Positions 1 to 8,559 of a stretch of DNA of 64,000 nucleotides are shown here, piece after piece. Both the position numbers and the translations under genes were made by a program. The stretch covers positions 248,001-312,000 of the forward strand of contig NZ_CP047946.1 of assembly GCF_014279655.1 (NCBI RefSeq), given 5' to 3'. The stretch's first letter is position 1. The number at the start of each line of letters is the position of its first letter. The DNA comes from Synechococcus sp. ROS8604 (GTDB lineage: Bacteria > Cyanobacteriota > Cyanobacteriia > PCC-6307 > Cyanobiaceae). Below the pieces are notes generated by a model, which was not told the origin of the DNA, made no database searches, and saw nothing but the letters and a program-made list of their open reading frames with translations.

Positions 1-138
1 CGCTTTGGGAAGGCAGCGCGCCAGAAAGTGGTCGCTGAATTTCAGGTGTCGCTTGTGAATGAAAGCACCCTGCTCCAATACGAAAGAGTGCTCGGCACTT
101 CCCTGAAGCGCGAGCCGCTGCTGAAGGGGCTGTTCTAA
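1..138 (+). CDS. Glycosyltransferase, C-terminal end (partial)
   Basis: Only the last 45 codons are inside the window, closing with TAA at 136-138. The peptide begins RFGKAARQKVVAEF and runs through a typical C-terminal helix. This matches the end of a GT4 (group 1) glycosyltransferase, where a line such as RxxAxxxVxxxFS follows the donor-binding domain. The family assignment rests on this tail and on the polysaccharide genes downstream; the catalytic part is outside the window. Confidence 0.5.
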   Translation, partial: RFGKAARQKVVAEFQVSLVNESTLLQYERVLGTSLKREPLLKGLF

Positions 139-163
139 CGGCCGGGTCAGTGGCAAGTAGAGC

Positions 164-604
164 TCAGTGGCTGCACGTGAGGAGCTCAACCGACACGTGG
201 TGGTTGGCTGCCGCCGCGCAAAAAGCCTTGTCAAAACTTACCAACTGTCCTCTGCATCGCATGCAGACCGCCAGATGCAACGCATCGCCAGCCCGAATCG
301 TTGCTGTTTCGTCAAGGCAAAGCTGAGACGCTGTTTCGAAATCTGGTGCTTCCAGTTGGAGAACCCGTAGTTTCGCCTCACGTAACTCCTGAAAGCGTTT
401 CCAGGCACGTTTGCGTTCTTCAGCCTCGATCGTGCCTCGGCGCCATTGCATGGCCAGCGCTGAGGCGAGTTCTGTCTCTAACCAGCTGGAGATCAGCCAT
501 GGGCGTTCGATTGCCCCCTCCAGAAATCCGTGGGCAGTGGTTGTTCCTGGTTCATTGACCAAGCTTGCGACCACAACGGACGTGTCCAGATAGACGGATT
601 TCAA
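164..604 (-). CDS. PIN-domain toxin (VapC-like)
   Basis: A 146-residue PIN-domain protein, predicted to be a Mg-dependent RNase toxin. The acidic residues expected of the fold are visible: YLDTS near residue 6, an ETELASAL helix near 43, RAGDALHLA near 105 and SFDKAF near 122. Its start is a TTG at 604 that overlaps the TGA stop of the upstream antitoxin (601-603), so the pair is translationally coupled. It lies opposite in strand to the polysaccharide genes on both sides, as an inserted module would. Target RNA is unknown. Relatives are at 35483-35920 and 41764-42138. Confidence 0.85.
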   Translation of the reverse strand: MKSVYLDTSVVVASLVNEPGTTTAHGFLEGAIERPWLISSWLETELASALAMQWRRGTIEAEERKRAWKRFQELREAKLRVLQLEAPDFETASQLCLDETATIRAGDALHLAVCMRCRGQLVSFDKAFCAAAANHHVSVELLTCSH

Positions 605-849
605 TACCGTGCTCCCTTCCGTAGAGCGCTCACCAGTTCTTCGGCATCTGCCTCTGCATGGAGAGGTTGTTGCCGAATCTTCGCCAGAAAGGTCGCCAGT
701 TCGAATCTTGGAGCGTTCCGGCGCTCGGGTTGGACCAAGCGGGCGACCGGAACACCGCGCCGAGTGATCTCCACAGCTTCGCCGCGTTCCACGGCATCGA
801 GCAAAGCCGAGAGCTGCGCCTTGGCTTGCACCACGCTCAGTCGTTTCAT
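601..849 (-). CDS. Phd/YefM-type antitoxin
   Basis: An 82-residue antitoxin of the Phd/YefM family. The N-terminal DNA-binding half is clear (VVQAKAQLSALLDAVERGE, then a beta strand VEITRRGVPVARLV). The C-terminal third, which in this family wraps the toxin, is variable and charged. It precedes and overlaps the PIN toxin by TTGA. Family knowledge suggests it neutralises the toxin and represses its own promoter, which should lie between 850 and 915, shared divergently with the asparagine synthetase gene. Confidence 0.85.
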   Translation of the reverse strand: MKRLSVVQAKAQLSALLDAVERGEAVEITRRGVPVARLVQPERRNAPRFELATFLAKIRQQPLHAEADAEELVSALRKGARY

Positions 850-914
850 GCCAGGCGTGCGAAGTGGTCAGATGACCATAATAGTAACCAGGCCTTTTTG
901 TTTCCAGGGCGCTG

Positions 915-1901
915 ATGTGTGGAATCGCCGGCCTATGGAGGGATCTAAGAGCCGATCAATGTCCAGATCTTGAGACGTCCGTGATCGCCATGGCTGCGGC
1001 GCTGAGCCATCGCGGTCCAGATGATGCCGGAGTGTGGGCTGAACCCAGCGCCGGTGTGGCCCTTGCTCATCAGCGCCTGGCGATTCTCGATCTCTCGGCG
1101 GCCGGCCATCAGCCCATGGCTAGCGCCAGTGGGCGCTACGCGATCGCCTTCAACGGCGAGATCTACAACCACTTGTGCCTGCGTGAGCAAGTGAAGCGCA
1201 GTGGCGCCATCGTTCAGCCCTGGCGCGGCCATTCCGACACCGAAACCCTGCTGGCCGCCATCGCAGCCTGGGGGCTTGACGGCGCCTTGCAGCGTTGTAC
1301 AGGCATGTTTGCCTTGGCCCTTTGGGACCGGCAGGAGCGGCGGTTGCAGTTGGCCCGTGATCGCTTTGGTGAGAAGCCTCTTTATTGGGGTTGGCTGGAT
1401 CGTGCTGGCCATCGGGTGCTGGTGTTTGCGTCCGAATTGGCGGCGCTTCGAGCTTGTCCGGGTGCGTCAGCGCCGGCGGTGAATCCAGAAGCATTAGCCG
1501 TCTTTTTTCGTGCCGGCTGCCTGCCAGCCTCCCTCTCGATTTACGCAGGCCTGCAGCAGTTGCCGCCAGGCCACTGCTTGGAGTTCAGCAATCCGCAGCA
1601 GCAGAGTGATCCCCAGCCCTGGTGGGATCTGCAAGAGCAGGCAGCTCAGGCGTTTGCGCAGCAACCGTTGCTGGCTGTGAATTCAGAGGAGGATGTTCTC
1701 GATCAGCTCGAGAGCACTCTCCAAGAGGTGATCGCGGAGCAGGCCCTTGCCGATGTGCCCCTCGGCACCTTCCTCTCCGGTGGGGTGGATTCCTCGCTGA
1801 TCACGGTCCTGCTCCAGGCCAAGAGCAAGTCGTCGAGTGATTCTCCGAGTTCCATGGACGGAGCCTCGAGGCAGAGATCGATGTCTGATCCCGCTCGCTG
1901 A
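915..1901 (+). pseudogene. asnB: Asparagine synthetase (glutamine-hydrolysing), truncated
   Basis: This is the first half of an AsnB-type amidotransferase. It starts MCGIAGLW with the catalytic Cys2, contains the whole Ntn-hydrolase glutaminase domain (SHRGPDDAG, FNGEIYN, RFGEKPLYW), and reaches the ATP-pyrophosphatase motif FLSGGVDSS near residue 290. Homology stops about 15 residues later, around base 1820. The remaining codons to 1901 are antisense to a nucleotidyltransferase gene entering from the right. AsnB proteins are usually over 600 residues, so about half is missing and amide transfer should be lost. In polysaccharide loci such proteins often amidate sugars. A retained glutaminase fragment could still be translated. 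Confidence 0.85.
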
Positions 1902-2008
1902 CGCCCCAACGCCCGCGAGCCATAGAGGACAATTTTCTGCACATGAGAACGGCTGCGGATCAGCTCCAGTAACCGTTGGCTATCTGCTTGTGGAATGCCT
2001 GGGATCAT
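1703..2008 (-). pseudogene. MNT-type nucleotidyltransferase, 3' end lost
   Basis: The first about 65 codons encode a minimal nucleotidyltransferase (HI0073/MntA type). The GS...DxD signature is visible: LYGSRALGRQ with Gly30-Ser31, then SDIDLCLE with Asp42 and Asp44. After LDDLLLAW (about base 1815) the frame runs into the antisense of asnB and continues as unrelated sequence to 1703. The paralogue at 32263-32604 shows what is missing: a segment beginning TVDLALRHELPPDLL. Its ATG overlaps the stop of the HEPN-like gene by ATGA. The third catalytic Asp of the fold is lost, so the enzyme is probably dead. Confidence 0.75.
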
Positions 2009-2442
2009 CGGCTTTGTTCGGCCCGGCGGCGTAATTCTTGCTGCAGGCTTTTCAGTTCCTTGCCGTATTGATTGGCAATGAGTTGCGCGATCTCTTCTGC
2101 AAGCGCGGGGTTGTAGGTGTGACTGGTGAGGTTGCGGCTGCGGATCATCGCCATCCAGGTGCTTTCCGTGCCGGCTGGCAGAAGCTCTCTGACCACGGCT
2201 TGCCGCACTGCATCCCTGGAGCCACTGATGCCACTCACGCCTTGATCCACTAAAAAATCTTTGAGTAGAAGCCAGCTGAGCTCGTGGGTGAATTCAAACG
2301 CTTGAATTAACCCTTGTTGTTCAAGCTCGCTCAGTGGGCGATTGACCCCAAGAGTGAGCGCTCGTTGGAGCGTGGCCAAGGCCCGTTCGTAGTTCTCTAG
2401 ACGCTGTAGCCAGCGCACATCTACGTCTGCCATGGAAGCCAA
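2005..2442 (-). CDS. HI0074/HEPN-like nucleotidyltransferase partner
   Basis: A 145-residue all-helical protein of the HI0074 family (nucleotidyltransferase substrate-binding protein), related to HEPN toxins. It contains the RNLTSHTY motif (Arg103-x4-His108), the Rx4-6H pattern associated with HEPN RNase activity. Conserved landmarks are LEQQGLIQAFEFTHELSW and GSRDAVRQA. Known MNT/HEPN modules pair such a protein with a nucleotidyltransferase that modifies it; here the partner at 2008 is truncated. A second copy is at 31832-32263. The start is not certain, since MASMADVD offers two ATGs. Confidence 0.8.
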   Translation of the reverse strand: MASMADVDVRWLQRLENYERALATLQRALTLGVNRPLSELEQQGLIQAFEFTHELSWLLLKDFLVDQGVSGISGSRDAVRQAVVRELLPAGTESTWMAMIRSRNLTSHTYNPALAEEIAQLIANQYGKELKSLQQELRRRAEQSR

Positions 2443-3013
2443 TGCAGATGCTCCACATGACGAAGCAACTGTTTGGTCATAAAGGCCTTAATCGAAAGCC
2501 GGTTCCGTTTTCCCTTGCAGCAGCTGCGGGCCACCGGCAAGGGTTAAGAAGTGATGGAGCACGAAGCCGTGAGGTGACTTTGCTCCGCCTTCAGCAACTG
2601 CTCCCGAAGCCAGGAGCTCCTGCGACCCACGGTTCAACTCTCCTCCTCCATCAACTGCGAACGGCCGATACAACACTGGCCGCTATTGCACCTGGGAGTT
2701 TCGAACATCCGCATTGAATTGCTAGCTGGAGAAGTAATTGACCCCTGGAAGATGGAGGCACGCTAGCGTATCGATTTCGTGACGCTGGCGTGCCAATGCT
2801 GATGGTGTTCGCCCCCCCCCTTTTTTTTGTGACTGCATAGGCGATAGGTGGCTGCGGGGATGATTCGAAACGCGCATGCAGTCAAAATTGATGCAGAGTT
2901 GCAGCAATTCCGTGGCATGATTCATCGGTCACACCTGAGACTGTTGAGCTTCGCTCCCGTCCGTTGTGACCGCAGGCAGAACTGTTGTGCCTGCACGATG
3001 TTCAGAAACCTTA
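2443..3013. other. Gene-free stretch between the TA cassette and gmd
   Basis: About 570 bases. I find no convincing coding sequence on either strand; the open frames present lack recognisable domains. The only conspicuous structure is the C9T8 homopolymer run at 2812-2828. The promoter of the minus-strand TA genes and that of gmd should lie here, but I could not identify either with confidence. Confidence 0.5.
2812..2828. repeat. Homopolymer run C9T8
   Basis: Nine C residues are followed directly by eight T residues, about 185 bases upstream of the gmd start. Runs this long are prone to slippage. It could vary promoter spacing for the fucose genes, or be a scar or an assembly weakness. Confidence 0.9.
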
Positions 3014-4171
3014 ATGCTCTCCTCTATACCCCCCACCAAAACAGCCCTGATCACCGGGATCACCGGCCAGGACGGCAGTTACCTGGCGGAGCTGCTGCTG
3101 GAGAAGGGCTATGAAGTGCATGGGATCAAGCGCCGGGCCAGCAGTTTCAATACGACCAGAATTGACCATCTGTATCAGGATCCCCACGAAGATGATCCGC
3201 GGCTGGTGCTGCACTACGGGGATTTAACAGATAGCAGCAATTTGATCCGGATTATTCAGCAGGTGCAGCCGGATGAGATTTATAACCTTGGAGCCCAAAG
3301 CCATGTGGCGGTGAGCTTTGAAGCACCTGAATACACCGCGAACAGTGATGCCTTAGGAACGCTGCGCATTTTGGAAGCAGTGCGGATATTGGGTTTAACG
3401 GAAACAACCCGGATCTATCAGGCCAGCACCAGTGAGCTCTATGGACTTGTGCAGGAGGTGCCGCAGAAGGAAAGCACACCGTTCTATCCACGCAGCCCCT
3501 ATGGGGTGGCCAAGTTGTATGCGTACTGGATCACGGTGAATTACCGCGAGGCCTACGGGATGTATGCCTGCAATGGGGTGCTGTTTAACCACGAGAGCCC
3601 GAGGCGCGGTGAAACGTTTGTGACCCGCAAGATCACGCGAGGGTTGGCGCGGATTGATGCGGGTTTAGAGGATTGCCTGTACATGGGCAATCTCGATTCG
3701 CTGCGGGACTGGGGCCACGCCAGGGATTATGTGGAGATGCAGTGGCGGATGCTGCAGCAGGAGGGTCCACCGGAGGATTTTGTAATCGCCACGGGGCGGC
3801 AGGAAAGCGTGCGGCGCTTTATTGAATTAACGGCATTGGAGCTGGGCTGGGGCGCGATCGAATGGGAAGGCAAGGGGTTGGTGGAAACCGGCAAACGCAG
3901 CACGGGGGAAGTGGTGGTGAAAATTGATCCGCGCTATTTCCGCCCGGCAGAAGTGGAGACGTTGCTGGGTGATCCCGCGAAGGCCAAGGAGAAGTTGGGC
4001 TGGACGCCAACGACAACGCTGGAGGAGTTAGTCGCGGAGATGGTGGCGACTGACAAAGAGGAGGCCAAGAAGGAGGCTTATTTGAAGCTGCAAGGTTTCA
4101 ATGTGGTGGGATCGATGGAGAATCCACCCACGAATCCTGATGCGGTCAAGGCCGCTGGAGGCAAGGCGTGA
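3014..4171 (+). CDS. gmd: GDP-mannose 4,6-dehydratase
   Basis: Converts GDP-D-mannose to GDP-4-keto-6-deoxymannose, the first step to GDP-L-fucose. It is an extended short-chain dehydrogenase of 385 residues. The NADP-binding motif [16 protein letters not shown] is near residue 11. [12 protein letters not shown], the Thr of QASTSELYG and the catalytic YxxxK of [12 protein letters not shown] follow, with [16 protein letters not shown] after these. I chose the ATG at 3014 because it places the Rossmann motif at the usual distance; an in-frame GTG at 2966 would add 16 unconserved residues. Its stop overlaps fcl by GTGA, so the two genes are co-translated. Confidence 0.95.
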   Translation: MLSSIPPTKTALITGITGQDGSYLAELLLEKGYEVHGIKRRASSFNTTRIDHLYQDPHEDDPRLVLHYGDLTDSSNLIRIIQQVQPDEIYNLGAQSHVAVSFEAPEYTANSDALGTLRILEAVRILGLTETTRIYQASTSELYGLVQEVPQKESTPFYPRSPYGVAKLYAYWITVNYREAYGMYACNGVLFNHESPRRGETFVTRKITRGLARIDAGLEDCLYMGNLDSLRDWGHARDYVEMQWRMLQQEGPPEDFVIATGRQESVRRFIELTALELGWGAIEWEGKGLVETGKRSTGEVVVKIDPRYFRPAEVETLLGDPAKAKEKLGWTPTTTLEELVAEMVATDKEEAKKEAYLKLQGFNVVGSMENPPTNPDAVKAAGGKA

Positions 4172-5169
4172 GGGGGTTGATCAAAGCTGATGATCGCTTT
4201 TTTGTGGCCGGCGCGCGGGGGATGGCGGGCAGCGCGATCTGCCGGGCGTTGCAGGAGATGGGCTATGGCGATAATGCCAAAGGCGGAGCCTTGCTGATTC
4301 CAAATCGGCAGGAGCTGGACCTCTTAGATGCTGAAGCCGTGAATGCTTGGTATACAGAGCAGAAGCCTGATGTGGTGGTGCTGGCGGCCGCCAAGGTGGG
4401 CGGAATCTATGCGAACGACACCTACCCAGCAGATTTTTTGCTGGAGAACCTCAAGATCCAAACGAATGTGATTGAAGGGGCTTGGAAGGCAGGGGTACGG
4501 CGGCTGCTGTTTCTGGGCAGCAGTTGCATTTACCCGAAGTTTGCCGAGCAACCGATCAAGGAAGAAGCGTTGCTCACGGGTTCATTAGAGCCCACGAATG
4601 AGTGGTATGCGATCGCCAAGATCACCGGGATCAAGCTGTGCGAATCGCTGAGAAAGCAGTATGGCTTTGATGCAATCAGTTTGATGCCTACGAATTTGTA
4701 TGGCCCAGGAGATAACTACCACCCAGAAAATAGCCATGTGCTGCCTGCCTTGATTCGCCGCTTCCATGAAGCCAAGGAAGCAGGATTAGAGACGGTGACC
4801 TGTTGGGGAACGGGATCACCGATGCGTGAGTTTTTGCATGTGGATGATCTGGGACATGCCTGCGTGTTTGTGCTGGAAAATTGGAGCGCTCTTGATCAAG
4901 AGGCACCCAGAGATGATCAAGGCAAACCGCTGGCGTTTTTGAATGTGGGAACAGGAGTGGATCTAACGATTAAGGACTTAGCGGAACAGATCGCTGAAGT
5001 GGTTGGTTTTGAAGGAACGATCGAGTGGGATACAAGTAAGCCGGATGGAACCCGAAAAAAACAGTTAAACGTGAATCAGCTCAAAAATATTGGCTGGACA
5101 TCTAAATTAGATTTTAAATCTAAGCTCTTTGATACATATCACGATTACCTAAGTACACTTTCAAATTAA
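4168..5169 (+). CDS. fcl: GDP-L-fucose synthase
   Basis: Epimerises and reduces the Gmd product to GDP-L-fucose. The protein has 333 residues with [17 protein letters not shown] near residue 12, [14 protein letters not shown] near 115 and the YxxxK pair in [14 protein letters not shown] near 145. These are the family hallmarks. Translation begins with GTG at 4168 inside the end of gmd. Base composition changes inside this gene. Up to about 5030 it resembles gmd, while the last 40 or so codons ([16 protein letters not shown] onward) are AT-rich like the following island. A recombination boundary therefore probably lies within it. Confidence 0.95.
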   Translation: MRGLIKADDRFFVAGARGMAGSAICRALQEMGYGDNAKGGALLIPNRQELDLLDAEAVNAWYTEQKPDVVVLAAAKVGGIYANDTYPADFLLENLKIQTNVIEGAWKAGVRRLLFLGSSCIYPKFAEQPIKEEALLTGSLEPTNEWYAIAKITGIKLCESLRKQYGFDAISLMPTNLYGPGDNYHPENSHVLPALIRRFHEAKEAGLETVTCWGTGSPMREFLHVDDLGHACVFVLENWSALDQEAPRDDQGKPLAFLNVGTGVDLTIKDLAEQIAEVVGFEGTIEWDTSKPDGTRKKQLNVNQLKNIGWTSKLDFKSKLFDTYHDYLSTLSN

Positions 5170-5187
5170 AACTCTACACTTATAACA

Positions 5188-5934
5188 TTGTCTTATAAAT
5201 TTAAGCCACCATTGATCACCCATGTATTGAGAGAAAAATTAAAAGATCTTTACTATAAGAGAAAGTTAGAAAACCTTAACAATGATCTGGTTTTTATTCA
5301 CGTGCCTAAGGCTGGAGGTACCTATTTAAGATCCCAGTTAAACAATTACTTAAATGTTTATATCGATGATTGGCATGAAATTAAGTTACATCACCTTAAT
5401 AGTAGGCAAAAGGCTATTGTCTGTTTACGTGATCCAATAAAACGGTTTGAATCAGCATTTTATTCAAAACTCCACATGAAACAGAATCTTAACAACAAAG
5501 AGTCTGAATTGTATATGCGTTATCCAGATGTCAATGAATTTACCAAAGAATTGATTGCTAATCCTAGCATTGTACAGAAATATTGTTGGGGCAATCGATC
5601 AGTTCCAATGCTTAGCCGTTATTCAAGACTAAGTTATTGGTTTGGCTCCATTAGGCAAATAAAAAAAAATAGGTCAAAGATATTAAATGTCATAAGAACT
5701 GAGTACATTGATCTGGATTTAAAAGATATTTACGACTTGTATGGAATTGTTCCAGATAATATTAAGTGGAAAAAGAACAAGAAACCTGAATCAAAGTATC
5801 CCAAACTATCTGAAAGCAACATAAATTACTTGAAGTCATACTTAGCCGAGGAATATCAAATATCTAATTATCTCCTGTCTAGCTTTAACAAACATTCCTA
5901 TTCAAATACCCTTACAGATGAAAATCGTCTCTAA
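5188..5934 (+). CDS. Sulfotransferase family protein
   Basis: A 248-residue protein with two PAPS-binding signatures of carbohydrate sulfotransferases: FIHVPKAGGTYL (residues 36-47, phosphosulfate loop) and IVCLRDPIKRFESAFYS (77-93, 3'-phosphate contact). It should move sulfate from PAPS to a sugar hydroxyl, probably on the polysaccharide made by neighbouring genes. No membrane segment is evident. The start is TTG at 5188, as no upstream ATG fits; the only in-frame Met falls after the motifs. It is very AT-rich and its end overlaps the next gene, a diverged paralogue. Confidence 0.75.
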   Translation: MSYKFKPPLITHVLREKLKDLYYKRKLENLNNDLVFIHVPKAGGTYLRSQLNNYLNVYIDDWHEIKLHHLNSRQKAIVCLRDPIKRFESAFYSKLHMKQNLNNKESELYMRYPDVNEFTKELIANPSIVQKYCWGNRSVPMLSRYSRLSYWFGSIRQIKKNRSKILNVIRTEYIDLDLKDIYDLYGIVPDNIKWKKNKKPESKYPKLSESNINYLKSYLAEEYQISNYLLSSFNKHSYSNTLTDENRL

Positions 5935-6685
5935 TAAAATGAACAAACAAAATCTAAACAATATATCAAAGCCAAAACAACTTAGAATAAAAGAATTTTT
6001 TAAAGACATAAAAAATAAACGTATTTTTGAAAATGAAGCTAAAAATTATGACTTCTGCTATGTACATCCTACAAAAGCTGCTGGTTCATTTTTAGTACGT
6101 TCATTTAGCAACTTCAAAAATGTTAAAGTACTGCATCGTGCGCATGAAATCAAAATCAATCATTTAGCTTTGAAGAGCAAGATTCTTATATCTGTTAGAG
6201 ACCCCATTACACGCTTCGAATCATCCTTTTATTCTGTACTACACAAAAGAAAAGATAAACTTGAATATAATCTGCTAAAATTTTATTCAAAATATCATGA
6301 TGTTAATAAGTATATTGATGACTTAAAGCGAGATCCTAAGCATACAATTCAATACTCGTGTCTACATAATGACCATATGGGAAGATTTTTAAGCTATGAT
6401 TACTGGATTAAAGACTTATTGACAATCAAAAAATATTCAGACAGTATTTTCTTTGTGTTTAGACAAGAACACATGGAAAGCGATGTTTCATTATTTTTAA
6501 AGAAAATTGATTGCAGTCAAGACATAACAAAAAATATTCAAAAATTTGATAAACCTAAAAATAAATATCCTATAATTAACTCTGATAATATAGAATTTTT
6601 GAAAAACTTTCTAGAAAATGATTATGCCTTAGTTAATTGCTTGCTAAAAGCTAAAGGCTTGTCTACTTATACCAACTTGATCTAG
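5918..6685 (+). CDS. Sulfotransferase family protein, divergent
   Basis: A 255-residue paralogue of the preceding gene. The 3'-phosphate signature ISVRDPITRFESSFYS (residues 91-106) is well kept. The first loop reads YVHPTKAAGSFL rather than the usual HxPKxAGT, so PAPS binding may be altered. The shared C-terminal pattern (KPKNKYPIINSDNIEFLKNF) matches the neighbour's KPESKYPKLSESNINYLKSY, supporting tandem duplication. The ATG at 5918 overlaps the previous stop; an ATG at 5939 is an alternative. Likely role: sulfation, or binding of a sulfated or phosphorylated nucleotide, in glycan decoration. Confidence 0.65.
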   Translation: MKIVSNKMNKQNLNNISKPKQLRIKEFFKDIKNKRIFENEAKNYDFCYVHPTKAAGSFLVRSFSNFKNVKVLHRAHEIKINHLALKSKILISVRDPITRFESSFYSVLHKRKDKLEYNLLKFYSKYHDVNKYIDDLKRDPKHTIQYSCLHNDHMGRFLSYDYWIKDLLTIKKYSDSIFFVFRQEHMESDVSLFLKKIDCSQDITKNIQKFDKPKNKYPIINSDNIEFLKNFLENDYALVNCLLKAKGLSTYTNLI

Positions 6686-6698
6686 AGTGACTTCGTTG

Positions 6699-8537
6699 AT
6701 GAATAACATTATAAAATATTCGAAAAAACTGCAAAAAAAAGCTAAATTCTTGAAAAGTCTTTATTTCATTTTATCCAAAGAAAATAAAAAGAACTTTTTA
6801 TTTCTGGTTGTTGTTAGTATAGCCTCTTCTTTTATAAATATAATTGGTATTGGTCTGACTATTCCCTTTCTTGAAATTATTAGCAAACCTGAGGAGCTAT
6901 TAGCAAATTTACAAAGATATTCATTTCTTTCTCTATTACAACTTAATCAGAATTCACTGTTAATACTTATGTGTATTGCTTATGTATTAATCAATATTAT
7001 CGCACTATCTACTAGAATCTATTGTAATAATTTTGCACTCAATCTGTCATCAGCAATTGGTACTCAGTTAGCAACTGATTCATTGTCACAAATATTAAAG
7101 AAACCATACATATGGCACAAACAATCAAACTCAAGTGATGTATTATCATTAATAACTAATAATGTAGAACAGACACAAGGAGTAATTTTAAGCTTAACAC
7201 TTGTTGTCCCAAGTTCAACCTTGGTGTTATTAATTGCCTTTAGTCTGATTCTTATTGATCCGATCAACACAGCTGTTATATCTTTCCTCTTAATCATATA
7301 TTATGTTTACGTATTAAGCTATACATCGATTAGAGCAAAGAAGAATGGAGTAATCAGAGTGAAAGAATATGCTAAAGTTGTAAATTATGCTCAAGAGTTC
7401 ACCTCTCTAATTAAAGAGCTAATTTTACAAGATTCATTTGATTTTAATATTAAAAACTATAGAAATGCTGTATTTAATTTTCGAAGCGCAATAGCCGATA
7501 ATAAAAAATTACAATCAAATCCAAAAATTATAATTGAATATTTGTTTATTATTATTTTATTATTAACATCAACTATTTCATACTTTCTAAACCCCTCTGC
7601 ATCATCACTGGCAATTCAGGGTACATTCTTAATAAGTTTAGCACGCATCATTCAACCTTTACAGCAAATATTTAGTGCTTTTAATGGTTTGTTTGCTAAC
7701 GATTCAGCATTAGTATCTGTTTTAGAGGCTGTGGGTAGTAAAACTTATGATGCGCATTCAATCTCTTCAAAGCATAAAGGAAAAGATTATGGTCATTTTG
7801 GTACAAATAAATCACCAAATTTAATTGAACTAAACAACGTTTCATTTAAATATTCACAAGATCCTGATGACTCATATCAGCTTAGAAATATTAACTTTAG
7901 AATACGATTAGGTGAATCAGTAGCTTTTATTGGAAAGACTGGAAGTGGTAAGTCAACTTGTTTAGATATTATCATGGGCCTGTTAAAGCCAACGAGTGGA
8001 AATGTTCAATTTAAAGGTAATGATATTTACGCCTCCGTAGAAGCAACAAAGCGTTGGCAGAATAGTTTTTCACATATAGCACAAGATTTTTGTTTAAATG
8101 ATGCAAGTATCATGGATAATATTTCAAACTTTCAAGACATCCACAAAGCTAACTTTAATGATATATTATTGGCTTCAAAGCTGTCTGAGATACATGCTTA
8201 TATTGAGGCGTTACCAGATAGTTATGACACAAGAGTGGGGGAAAGAGGCTCTATGTTGAGTGGTGGACAAAGGCAACGCATTTCATTAGCTAGAGCTATT
8301 TTTCGTGCAAGAGATATAATGTTTTTGGATGAAGCAACTAGTGCAATGGATAGAGATACTGAGCTCAAAATAATACAGAATCTAAAACGTCTGAATTACA
8401 CTCTTCTGGCAATTACTCACAGCAGAAGCATTCTTCCATATTTTGATAAAATAGTTTTATTTTCTGATGGAACAATTCTAGATGTAGGTACTTACAGTGA
8501 ACTTACAATTCAACATCCTGGATTGCTGAACACCTAA
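6699..8537 (+). CDS. ABC exporter, fused permease and ATPase (PglK/MsbA-like)
   Basis: An about 612-residue half-transporter: an N-terminal membrane domain of roughly six helices (residues about 30-335) and a C-terminal ATPase. The Walker A motif FIGKTGSGKST is near residue 410, the signature LSGGQRQRISLARA near 520, Walker B IMFLDEATSAMD near 541 and the H-loop LAITHSRS near 570. In glycan loci such exporters flip lipid-linked sugars (PglK) or lipid A (MsbA). No Wzx flippase is visible in the window, so this protein may supply that step. I prefer ATG 6699; an in-frame GTG at 6687 adds four residues. Confidence 0.85.
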   Translation: MNNIIKYSKKLQKKAKFLKSLYFILSKENKKNFLFLVVVSIASSFINIIGIGLTIPFLEIISKPEELLANLQRYSFLSLLQLNQNSLLILMCIAYVLINIIALSTRIYCNNFALNLSSAIGTQLATDSLSQILKKPYIWHKQSNSSDVLSLITNNVEQTQGVILSLTLVVPSSTLVLLIAFSLILIDPINTAVISFLLIIYYVYVLSYTSIRAKKNGVIRVKEYAKVVNYAQEFTSLIKELILQDSFDFNIKNYRNAVFNFRSAIADNKKLQSNPKIIIEYLFIIILLLTSTISYFLNPSASSLAIQGTFLISLARIIQPLQQIFSAFNGLFANDSALVSVLEAVGSKTYDAHSISSKHKGKDYGHFGTNKSPNLIELNNVSFKYSQDPDDSYQLRNINFRIRLGESVAFIGKTGSGKSTCLDIIMGLLKPTSGNVQFKGNDIYASVEATKRWQNSFSHIAQDFCLNDASIMDNISNFQDIHKANFNDILLASKLSEIHAYIEALPDSYDTRVGERGSMLSGGQRQRISLARAIFRARDIMFLDEATSAMDRDTELKIIQNLKRLNYTLLAITHSRSILPYFDKIVLFSDGTILDVGTYSELTIQHPGLLNT

Positions 8538-8559
8538 AATCAAATCTAGCGACTCTAAA

